Shown in pieces: positions 51,961 to 58,423 of a stretch of DNA of 64,000 nucleotides. The position numbers were made by a program, and so were the translations under genes. The notes beneath the pieces are model-generated. The model saw only the letters and a program-made list of their open reading frames with translations, was not told where the DNA came from and made no database searches. Source of the DNA: Aquificaceae bacterium (lineage in GTDB: Bacteria; Aquificota; Aquificia; Aquificales; Aquificaceae); the NCBI GenBank assembly GCA_027079305.1, contig JALWVU010000073.1, positions 1 to 64,000 of the forward strand, given 5' to 3'. Within the stretch, counting starts at the first letter, position 1. Each line of letters begins with the position of its first letter.

Positions 51961-52586
51961 AGGAAAAGGCGGAGAAGATAATAGAAAGCTTAAAAAAGCT
52001 ATATCCGGACGCCCGTCTGGAATTGGAGTTCGATAACGCCTTCGAGCTCCTCATAGAGGCCATACTCGCCGCCCAGGAATCAGACAAAAAGGTGAACGAG
52101 CTTAGAAAGAAGCTTTTCAAAAAATACAGAAATCCTGAGGACTTTCTCAGGGTTCCCCTGGAAGAACTGGAAAGGGACATAAGCTCTGTAAACTTCTATC
52201 GCAGGAAGGCAAAGCTTATAAAGAAGTGCTGTGAGGCCCTTGTAGAGAAGTTCGGAGGGAAGATCCCAAGAACGGTGGAGGAGATGGTGAAGCTCCCCGG
52301 TGTGGGCAGGAAGACCGCCAACATGGTTCTGGGTGGAGCTTTCGGACTCCCTGCCATAATCGTGGACAGACACGTGCTCAGAGTGTCCCAGAGGATAGGA
52401 TTCACTCAGGAGAAGGATCCGGATAAGGTAGAGTTCGAGCTGATGGAGATAGTCCCTAAGGAGAACTGGACCACCTTCTCCTTTTTGCTTCTCAATCACG
52501 GTAAGAACATGTGCACCGCAAAGAACCCGAGATGTGAAGAGTGCCCCATATGCGATCTGTGTGATTCCTGCAAGGTAAAGTTATAA
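51900..52586 (+). CDS. nth: Endonuclease III (DNA glycosylase/AP lyase)
   Basis: The HhH-GPD repair enzyme removes oxidised pyrimidines. It has the helix-hairpin-helix VKLPGVGRKTANMVLGGAFG with the catalytic Lys, the catalytic Asp in IIVDRHVLRVSQR, and the C-terminal [4Fe-4S] motif Cys-x6-Cys-x2-Cys-x5-Cys in CTAKNPRCEECPICDLC. The only usual start codon in frame is ATG 51900, which gives a basic 20-residue N-terminal extension and a 61-nt overlap with bcp; the conserved region begins around ELKEKAEKIIESLKKLYPDA. Coupled translation with bcp is likely. Confidence 0.95.
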   Translation: MVQRKGEGARGKAPERARELKEKAEKIIESLKKLYPDARLELEFDNAFELLIEAILAAQESDKKVNELRKKLFKKYRNPEDFLRVPLEELERDISSVNFYRRKAKLIKKCCEALVEKFGGKIPRTVEEMVKLPGVGRKTANMVLGGAFGLPAIIVDRHVLRVSQRIGFTQEKDPDKVEFELMEIVPKENWTTFSFLLLNHGKNMCTAKNPRCEECPICDLCDSCKVKL

Positions 52587-52614
52587 TGTCCGAAGTATAT
52601 TTGAAAGGGGAGAG

Positions 52615-53802
52615 ATGATAAGGAAAGTTCTTTTCAAGGATCTTGATGTAAACGTTGTAAACCTTGGGAACATACTCGAGGAGGCAAGGAAGAGTAGTCT
52701 AACAGGATTTTTCAGAGTCACCTATTGGAACAGGGACGACTTCCTTATATTTGTGGACGGATACCCGGTAAAAGTCATAAGCGTTCATCCGGATGGCAGA
52801 AGGCTGGCGAGTCCGCCGGATGCTTTCAAGCTTGAAGAGAGGGAAGGAACCGCCACCTTAGTCGAGTGTTCTCTCGACGACTTGGTGGGATTCCAGGAGT
52901 ATCACCACGATCCGGGTAGGTCGGGAGCACTCTTCCTGTTTCCTCTGGGAGCAGTCGTTCAGGAGCCTACCTCTCTCAGTTTCCTTGATGTAAACAAAGA
53001 GTTCGTGCTCGCCCAGAAGAGCCACCTGAGCGGTTATATGGCTCTATACACAAGGGAAAAACTCATCGGAATGGTGATCTTTCAGGAAGGCAATCCAGTA
53101 GCGGTATTCGGCGGTAACTCCTCCTTTGGATCCCAGGCGATAGATTACATAAACGCCAACCTGGTTCTTACAAAGAGCTTCATGTCCATGTATACACTCG
53201 AGTATGAGATCCTCAGTTTCATGTATTCGATGCATTCGGACAACCTCAGGCTGGTAAACTCTACCTTCTCCGTCTTTCAGGAAGCAAAGGAGTTCATAGA
53301 ATCCGGGAAAAGGAACGCCCTTGTAGTTATAGAGGGAGGAGGAATATACAGATACGACTTTTTCTTCAGGGGACAGCAGATAGAGAGGCTGGTTAAGGAA
53401 AAGGGCTTTTTTGTAAACGATGAAGATCTTATAGGAAAGTTAGCGGTCAAGGTAGAGAACATGCCGGACAGAAACATAAAGGTTTACGAAATCGCCCTGA
53501 TAGAGAAGCCTCAACCTATAGAGATCAGAATAGAGGGAAGCGGTCAAGAGGTTTCCTCTGAAGGAGGCTATATACCGGCGGACAAGGTGGGGGAGATAAA
53601 AGCGCTATTTATAAAGGAGCTTGGACCTGTGGGCAAGCTGGTATGGAACAAGACCTTAGGGGATATGGGATTTAAAGAGGACACCATGGGACCCGCTCAG
53701 ATGAGGATGCTGATAGACAGACTCATGAAGGAATTTCCAGAAGAGGAGCTTGCCAATGAATTTACCGAAAAAATAAAGGAAATTCTGCCCGATATAATGT
53801 AG
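52615..53802 (+). CDS. DUF4388/PatA-N-like protein of an MglA-Roadblock cassette
   Basis: 395 residues, cytoplasmic. The N-terminal part (LGNILEEARKSSLTGFFRVTYWNRDDFLIFVDGYPVKVISV) resembles the DUF4388/PATAN domain seen in GTPase and two-component networks. A second such unit appears around LAQKSHLSGYMALYTREKLIGMVIFQEGNPVAVFGGN. The C-terminal 80 residues (ADKVGEIKALFIKELGPVGKLVWNKTLGDMG) form a separate helical domain. Followed after 12 nt by the Cache-HAMP receptor, then Roadblock and GTPase genes, it is probably a scaffold or adaptor in that pathway. Exact biochemical role unknown. Confidence 0.6.
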   Translation: MIRKVLFKDLDVNVVNLGNILEEARKSSLTGFFRVTYWNRDDFLIFVDGYPVKVISVHPDGRRLASPPDAFKLEEREGTATLVECSLDDLVGFQEYHHDPGRSGALFLFPLGAVVQEPTSLSFLDVNKEFVLAQKSHLSGYMALYTREKLIGMVIFQEGNPVAVFGGNSSFGSQAIDYINANLVLTKSFMSMYTLEYEILSFMYSMHSDNLRLVNSTFSVFQEAKEFIESGKRNALVVIEGGGIYRYDFFFRGQQIERLVKEKGFFVNDEDLIGKLAVKVENMPDRNIKVYEIALIEKPQPIEIRIEGSGQEVSSEGGYIPADKVGEIKALFIKELGPVGKLVWNKTLGDMGFKEDTMGPAQMRMLIDRLMKEFPEEELANEFTEKIKEILPDIM

Positions 53803-53814
53803 AGGAGGTTGCAG

Positions 53815-54930
53815 ATGGTAGGGAGGTATTTCAGAAACGCGTCCCTGATAGAGAAGTTTGTGATCCCCAACGTAATCATACTTGTGGTGCTGATAGTTGC
53901 CATAGGTGCCATAAGCTATGCACTCTTACAGCAACAGCTAAAAAAACAGGCCAAAGACAGCCTCAACAACGGATATAAGCTCTTTAATCAACTCGTTAAA
54001 GAGAGGGAGAGTTCGGGACTCGCCATAGCATACTTAGTTAGCTTAGATCCAGATGTTAAAAAGGCTCTTGCGAAAAGAGATAGGAAGCTCCTCTACAAGT
54101 ATGTGAAGGTCAGAGCTGATCTTGAAATGCTCACAGGTATATACGATTTAAGGCTCCACTTTCTCACACCCCTTGCGGTTTCTTTCTTCAGGACATGGAA
54201 CCCCGAGAGGTTCGGAATAGACGTATCCAAGTTCAGAAGGGTCATAGTCACCGTTGCCCAGAGGAGGACGCCTCAGAAGGGTATAGAGGTAGGACTGAAG
54301 AGAACAATAGTTACCGGAGCCTACCCAGTTCTTGACGGAAACGAGTATCTGGGAGCGGTAGAGCTGATAACACCCTTCAATCCTATACTTGATCAGCTCA
54401 AGGACCTGACGGGAATGGACACGGTAGTTCTTATAAACAGGAGGGCAGCCACCCACGCGGAGTGGGTCGCAAAGGCGGAAAGGATAGGAGATTTCTTCCT
54501 TTACTATGAGACTAACCCTGTTTTAAGAAACCTTATGCTCCAAGCTAAGGACAAACCCGAGACGGTTCTGATAGTCCAGAACTACGCGGTGATGGCCAAA
54601 CCCATATTCGATTTTTCCAGGAGGAACATAGGATACCTGATCCTCGGATACGACCTGACTCCGATAATAGACTCCTACAAAGAGCTTGGTATATACATAC
54701 TCATGTTCGTTTTCATAGGTCTCGTGATAAGCTTCTTTGTTTCATACATGATATTCAAGAAATACGTTGAGGAGCCTATAAACACGCTTATAGAGCATAC
54801 AGAAAGGATAAGCATGGGAGACGTGGACCAGAAGATACCTATACAATCGAAAGATGAAATAGGTAGGCTTGCGGAGGCTTTCGATAGAATGAGGATAAGC
54901 ATAAAGAAGGTTATGGACCTACTCAAGTGA
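53815..54930 (+). CDS. Cache-HAMP transmembrane receptor without output domain
   Basis: 371 residues: TM1 (about 15-38, VIPNVIILVVLIVAIGAISYALL), an extracytoplasmic region of about 240 residues with the double-Cache-type pattern (SGLAIAYLVSLDPDVKKAL, GAYPVLDGNEYLGAVELITPFNPILDQL), TM2 (about 287-310, YILMFVFIGLVISFFVSYMIF) and a HAMP domain (EPINTLIEHTERISMGDVDQKIP ... DEIGRLAEAFDRMRISI). The protein ends directly after HAMP: no kinase, MCP or cyclase domain. The start is ATG 53815 with GAGGAGG at proper spacing rather than the in-frame TTG. The output is presumably passed to the Roadblock/GTPase pair encoded next. Confidence 0.85.
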   Translation: MVGRYFRNASLIEKFVIPNVIILVVLIVAIGAISYALLQQQLKKQAKDSLNNGYKLFNQLVKERESSGLAIAYLVSLDPDVKKALAKRDRKLLYKYVKVRADLEMLTGIYDLRLHFLTPLAVSFFRTWNPERFGIDVSKFRRVIVTVAQRRTPQKGIEVGLKRTIVTGAYPVLDGNEYLGAVELITPFNPILDQLKDLTGMDTVVLINRRAATHAEWVAKAERIGDFFLYYETNPVLRNLMLQAKDKPETVLIVQNYAVMAKPIFDFSRRNIGYLILGYDLTPIIDSYKELGIYILMFVFIGLVISFFVSYMIFKKYVEEPINTLIEHTERISMGDVDQKIPIQSKDEIGRLAEAFDRMRISIKKVMDLLK

Positions 54931-54981
54931 GGCTTGATGAATATGGAAGGGAGAGTATCATTTATTTAGGAGGAGGGAAGT

Positions 54982-55473
54982 ATGGAACTCGACATTGTCC
55001 AATACGAAATAGACGAAGAGGTTGAAAAGGAAATCATCAATGCCCTTAAGAATTTTGTCGCCAGGACGGACGCGGACCTGGTTATACTTTCGGATGATGC
55101 GGGAAGGATAATCTCCTTCTACGGTAAGAACTTAGATGAAACGCAGGCGGAGTTCCTGGCGAGCATAATAAGCGGTATATTCGGGGCCGCCTTCGAAATG
55201 GCTAAGATGGTCTCCCAGGAAGATCTCCTCGATGCTATCCAGTATGAGAGTAAAAAGCAAAATGTGGTGGTCAAGGCGGTAGGCGACAGATTTTTAGTGG
55301 GCGTTCTCTGTCCGAAGAACGTAGCCCTTGGAACGGTCAGGCTGTTCCTGAAAGAGCTTGCGGAGGAGCTTAACAGGATATTCTCCTCGGTAAAACCCAA
55401 ACCCTCCAAGCTGATAAAGCTATCACCCGAGGCAGTTGAGGAGAAGCTCAACAAGATACTGGGGGCAACATGA
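54982..55473 (+). CDS. Roadblock/LC7-domain protein (MglB-like)
   Basis: 163 residues with a Roadblock fold: ALKNFVARTDADLVILSDDAGRIISFYGKNLDETQAEFLASIISGIFGAAFEMAKMV, a central strand NVVVKAVGDRFLVGVLCPKNVALGTVRLFLKELAEELNRIF and a charged C-terminal helix. MglB-type Roadblock proteins act as GTPase-activating partners of MglA. Its stop overlaps the GTPase start (ATGA), strong evidence for a paired complex. Confidence 0.88.
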   Translation: MELDIVQYEIDEEVEKEIINALKNFVARTDADLVILSDDAGRIISFYGKNLDETQAEFLASIISGIFGAAFEMAKMVSQEDLLDAIQYESKKQNVVVKAVGDRFLVGVLCPKNVALGTVRLFLKELAEELNRIFSSVKPKPSKLIKLSPEAVEEKLNKILGAT

Positions 55474-56033
55474 AGCTCAAGGTAGTGTACTTCGGGGCTT
55501 CCCTTGCAGGTAAAAGCACAAACGTTAAGGTTCTTTACGAGAAACTGAGCCAGAGAGGTATAACTAAGGGGGATTATATCTCCATGGAAACTGACGAAAA
55601 CAGAACGCTCTTTGTAGAGATGTTCCTGAGCTCTATAAACATAGACGGTGTGGATATAGATATAAAAGTTCTAACGACTCCAGGCCAGTTCAGACTGCAT
55701 CCCCTCAGAAAGGTGATAATGAAGGGTGTAGATGGCCTTGTCTTTGTAGTAGACAGCTCCAAAGAGAGGGAAAACATAAACTTCCTCGTTCTGAGGGAAA
55801 CCGCCGCGGTCCTGAAAGAACAGGGCTTTGACCTCTACTCACTCCCCGTTGTGGTCCAATACAACAAAAGAGACCTGCCGGATGCTCTCCCGATAGATGA
55901 ACTCCAGCCTGTCTGCAATCCTTGGGGAACAGAATACATCGAGGCTGTTGCTACGGAAGGCAAGGGTGTGGTGGAAACCTTTCAGGCCATAGTGAAAAAA
56001 ATACTCCTTGAGAAAGCCCTTGCTAAGAAGTGA
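55470..56033 (+). CDS. MglA-like small Ras-family GTPase
   Basis: 187 residues with G1 YFGASLAGKSTNVKVLYEKL, G3 TPGQFRLHPLRKVIMKGVDGLVFVVDSS (TPGQ as in MglA and Arf rather than DTAGQ), G4 QYNKRDLPDALP and a G5-like EAVATEGKGVVETF. Prokaryotic MglA GTPases set polarity or gate motility and type IV pili. The first gene context here, with its own transmembrane Cache-HAMP receptor, suggests the GTPase is the output switch of an environmental sensor. A hairpin terminator follows. Confidence 0.92.
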   Translation: MKLKVVYFGASLAGKSTNVKVLYEKLSQRGITKGDYISMETDENRTLFVEMFLSSINIDGVDIDIKVLTTPGQFRLHPLRKVIMKGVDGLVFVVDSSKERENINFLVLRETAAVLKEQGFDLYSLPVVVQYNKRDLPDALPIDELQPVCNPWGTEYIEAVATEGKGVVETFQAIVKKILLEKALAKK

Positions 56034-56057
56034 TTTAAGCTTTTTTAAGCTCCGCAT

Positions 56058-56098
56058 GGGAGATTAGAAACTCCCTATCTCCCGCATACGTCTTTTAG
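56058..56098 (+). terminator. Hairpin terminator after the MglA-Roadblock cassette
   Basis: GGGAGAT (56058-56064) pairs with ATCTCCC (56077-56083) across a 12-nt loop; TCTTTT follows at 56091-56096. It lies 24 nt after the GTPase stop and immediately before the first CRISPR repeat. Confidence 0.5.
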
Positions 56099-56099
56099 C

Positions 56100-56260
56100 T
56101 ATGTCCTCACTTTCAACTCCACCCGGCACATTATATTCGCATTCTTAACACCATAATAAAGACCATCCAATCCGATTTCAACTCCACCCGGCACCGTTAA
56201 GGTATTTGCCATTATCAATGGTAAACTCATATCCAATCCGATTTCAACTCCACCCGGCAC
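56100..56260 (-). CRISPR. Three-repeat CRISPR array with one degenerate terminal repeat
   Basis: Two identical 30-nt repeats occupy 56165-56194 and 56231-56260. A third copy at 56100-56129 keeps only the 19 bases TTTCAACTCCACCCGGCAC (56111-56129) and diverges over its other 11. Spacers are 56130-56164 (35 nt) and 56195-56230 (36 nt). Read on the minus strand the repeat contains GGAGTTGAAA, like the GTTGAAA ends of many thermophile repeats, and the damaged copy is then the last, trailer-end one, so I infer leftward transcription from a leader right of 56261. The adjacent cas6 and cmr genes are the likely partners. Confidence 0.88.
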
Positions 56261-56539
56261 CCCAAACGAGCGGTTTAATAATATAAGCTACTTCAACAAC
56301 TTATACAACTCCCTGTATCCGCAAATGAAGTTAATTTCCGAAAACTGCCGGTCCTGCAAAAGACCTTAAAATTTGGCCCATTTAAAACCTTGTGTATCAA
56401 CCGGTCCAGAAAGGTGTCATCAAAGCATCAAGACATCAAGGCATTTTGATGCACTGTAAAACTCTCTTACCTATTCCCTTGCCAAGGAGCCGGCAGGCCC
56501 TTTCGTCCTGCTGTAAAATTTTATACCATAGATTCCGTG
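56261..56539. promoter_or_regulatory. Non-coding gap between CRISPR array and cas operon (leader and promoter region)
   Basis: This A/T-rich stretch, on present evidence, holds the leader of the leftward array and the promoter of the rightward calp-cas operon. Visible elements are a cluster of three CATCAA motifs (listed separately), a small inverted repeat GCAGG (56493-56497)/CCTGC (56507-56511), and a -10-like TATACC at 56522-56527, about 12 nt before the first gene. No gene is supported in it. Confidence 0.45.
56418..56452. repeat. Three CATCAA motifs at 8-nt period plus an inverted copy
   Basis: CATCAA begins at 56418, 56426 and 56434, an exact 8-nt spacing, and TTGATG follows at 56446-56451. 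GCATCAA (56425-56431) and TTGATGC (56446-56452) form a perfect inverted repeat. The block lies about 90-120 nt before the first gene of the calp-cas operon and about 160 nt from the array, where an operator or leader element would be expected. Confidence 0.5.
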
Positions 56540-56968
56540 ATGAGGGGGTTAAAAGAGATATACAGACAGATAATAGAGGAGCAGGAATACAAGTTTTTGG
56601 GGTTCTTTGATCATGAAAGTCTAAAGTTCCTTGAAGAGCTTCTTGATACCGATCTGGGTATAAGGGGGAGGAAAGAAGTCGGCAAAGAGCCGAGAAAGGG
56701 AAGGCCTTTCATAGGCAGGAAAAGGGGAAATTCCCTTGAGGTGTGTTTTCTTACAAAGGAAAAAAGAAAGTACAGGATTAGTCTTGATCCATGTGAGAAG
56801 AAAGATACCTCATGCTCATGGATGGAAAGTGTATCTTATGTCTTTTACGACAGGAAGAGGGGTTACGGGAGGTTTTTATTAAAGGATTTCGGAGAATTGA
56901 ATTATACCCTGTGCGGAAGGTGTGAGGATTTGGAAGTTATTGACAAACTTAGGGTCTTTGAAGTATGA
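56540..56968 (+). CDS. Unknown protein heading the calp-cas operon (142 aa)
   Basis: Not recognised. It is a charged, soluble protein: helical N-terminus (MRGLKEIYRQIIEEQEYKFLGFFDHESLKFLEELLDTDLG), a strongly basic linker (RGRKEVGKEPRKGRPFIGRKRG) and a beta-rich C-terminal half with five cysteines (VCFL, DPCEKK, TSCSW and LCGRC). Its stop overlaps the start of the sigma-factor gene (ATGA), so the two should be co-translated. Start ATG 56540 is taken over GTG 56537. It may be an accessory regulator of the sigma module, an effector, or a nucleic-acid-binding protein judged by the basic linker; none of these is shown. Confidence 0.75.
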   Translation: MRGLKEIYRQIIEEQEYKFLGFFDHESLKFLEELLDTDLGIRGRKEVGKEPRKGRPFIGRKRGNSLEVCFLTKEKRKYRISLDPCEKKDTSCSWMESVSYVFYDRKRGYGRFLLKDFGELNYTLCGRCEDLEVIDKLRVFEV

Positions 56969-57642
56969 AGGATGCGCTTATAGCTCTTGCTGAGGGCAGG
57001 GAAGACATACAATTTAGGACCTTCTTACTCAAAGAAATACAGTCTGTTATCCGTGAGAATGAATTAGAGGAGTTACTAAAAAGGCGCTTGGGGGATGATT
57101 ACGCTGAAGAGGTTCTTGCGGATTTCAGACTAAGGGTTTTCCTCATGGTGAGATCTGGCAAGCTGGAAGAGAAAGAGTTTATAAGCAGGTATTATGTGAG
57201 GAAGATGATTCGTTCATGTGCGATAGACATCCTGAACGGGGACTCCAAACTCAACTTTGTGAGCGTAGAAGGTCTCAACTACGAAAACGATGAAGGAGAC
57301 GTTGTGAGCTTTGAGGAAAATATAGCGGTAGAAGAGGATAAAGACCTGCAAATAAGCGCAGAAGATCTCTTTGATGAAATCGTGAGCAAGCTATCGGAAA
57401 AGGAAAGGAAGGTTATGTGCTACTACCTGTATAAAAGCCTATACTCAAAGGAGATCCCCTTAGAGGGCATTTCCAAAGCCAACCTCTATAAAATTTGGGA
57501 AAGACTAAGAAAGAAGATAGCCAGTGAAATCTCTTATATGCCCTCCGAGGAAGAGTTCAGGGAGTTTGCGGAAAGATTCTTGTCAGAAGTTTGCGGCAAG
57601 GAGGGTTATTCAATTAAGGAGCGTGGAAAAGATGGGAAGTAA
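56965..57642 (+). CDS. calpS: CalpS-like ECF-type sigma factor
   Basis: 225 residues. A region-2-like segment (about 40-92) reads GDDYAEEVLADFRLRVFLMVRSGK followed by SRYYVRKMIRSCAIDIL, matching the ECF pattern of acidic start, L/F-rich helix and a final A-I-D-x-L helix. A region-4-like segment (about 133-188) has DLFDEIVSKLSEKERKVMCYYLYK, KEI, then ISKANLYKIWERLRKKI, a helix-turn-helix. Followed by CalpT- and CalpL-like genes it matches the sigma factor released by the type III CRISPR protease system of Sulfurihydrogenibium. Divergence from standard ECF factors is high; the assignment draws on context as much as sequence. Confidence 0.8.
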   Translation: MKDALIALAEGREDIQFRTFLLKEIQSVIRENELEELLKRRLGDDYAEEVLADFRLRVFLMVRSGKLEEKEFISRYYVRKMIRSCAIDILNGDSKLNFVSVEGLNYENDEGDVVSFEENIAVEEDKDLQISAEDLFDEIVSKLSEKERKVMCYYLYKSLYSKEIPLEGISKANLYKIWERLRKKIASEISYMPSEEEFREFAERFLSEVCGKEGYSIKERGKDGK

Positions 57643-58423
57643 ACTGCAGGAGATCCTATACAGGAACTACGAAGAGAGCCTCGGAGAAGAACTTATAGAG
57701 GTTAAAGAAAAAGAAAGGAAACCCTCAAGAGAGGGGCAAGTAAGGCTCTTCTTCATGACACCTCCTGAGTTTGTTCTCGTTCTCAAAAAGGAGGGAGACT
57801 TAAACGTCATAGTTCCACTTACAAGTTACCTTCAGCTTGCTATCACAGATAAATATCCACCGCTCATAAAGTGGAGAGGTTTGAATTTGGTTCCTCTACC
57901 CTTCTGGGTTTACGTAAATGAAAAACTCCTCCAAAAATACTCGGTTCCCGTTTTCAAGATCAGAAAACTTGATCCAATAAGAGAATATGTCAAATCCGCA
58001 AGAACGAAAGGAATAGGTGAGTGGAGGGAGAAGTTCATCAGAAAAACCGCAGAGAGGTTTAGGGATCTGAACCTTTCCAGCATTATCTACGAAGTTGTGC
58101 GTGAAGAGGAAGGAAAATCAGGTGTAGTGGTCAAATTCCCGACCGCACTAAAAGAAGAGATAGAAAGGAGAAGAGAGCTTGCCCTCGCCGCACAACCTGC
58201 AAGCTATATGAGAGGGAGTAATTGGCTCGGTGTTGTGGAAGAAGATAAGTTGATACTTTACCTGCCCGAAGATTACCTTGGTAAAAAAGTAGCCATCTCC
58301 TTAGGTGATAAGGTCATATACGAAGGGGTAGGCAAACAAAAAATAATTATTGAGGATATTCCAAAAGTTTCCTCTTACACCTTCTTGGAGGAGGATCTAA
58401 ATGTTCAGGTTCTCGGCGATTGA
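57632..58423 (+). CDS. calpT: CalpT-like anti-sigma factor / CalpL substrate
   Basis: 263 residues. No strong family motif by eye; identified by position between sigma-like and Lon-SAVED genes, with the length of the known CalpT. The N-terminal domain (about 36-110: VRLFFMTPPEFVLVLKKEGDLNVIVPL, PPLIKWRGLNLVPLPFWVYV) is beta-rich, then a helical segment (about 112-183) and an Ala-rich stretch ELALAAQPASYM (about 182-193), followed by a small C-terminal beta domain (about 198-263). In the studied system CalpT holds the sigma factor until cut. The ATG at 57632 overlaps the sigma stop by 11 nt; the longer open frame upstream is in the sigma gene. Confidence 0.76.
   Translation: MGSKLQEILYRNYEESLGEELIEVKEKERKPSREGQVRLFFMTPPEFVLVLKKEGDLNVIVPLTSYLQLAITDKYPPLIKWRGLNLVPLPFWVYVNEKLLQKYSVPVFKIRKLDPIREYVKSARTKGIGEWREKFIRKTAERFRDLNLSSIIYEVVREEEGKSGVVVKFPTALKEEIERRRELALAAQPASYMRGSNWLGVVEEDKLILYLPEDYLGKKVAISLGDKVIYEGVGKQKIIIEDIPKVSSYTFLEEDLNVQVLGD

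Noticed and set aside
56392-56610. Possible 72-codon gene before the 142-aa protein
   Set aside because: It has no SD, overlaps the better-supported start at 56540 in another frame and spans the CATCAA repeat region.
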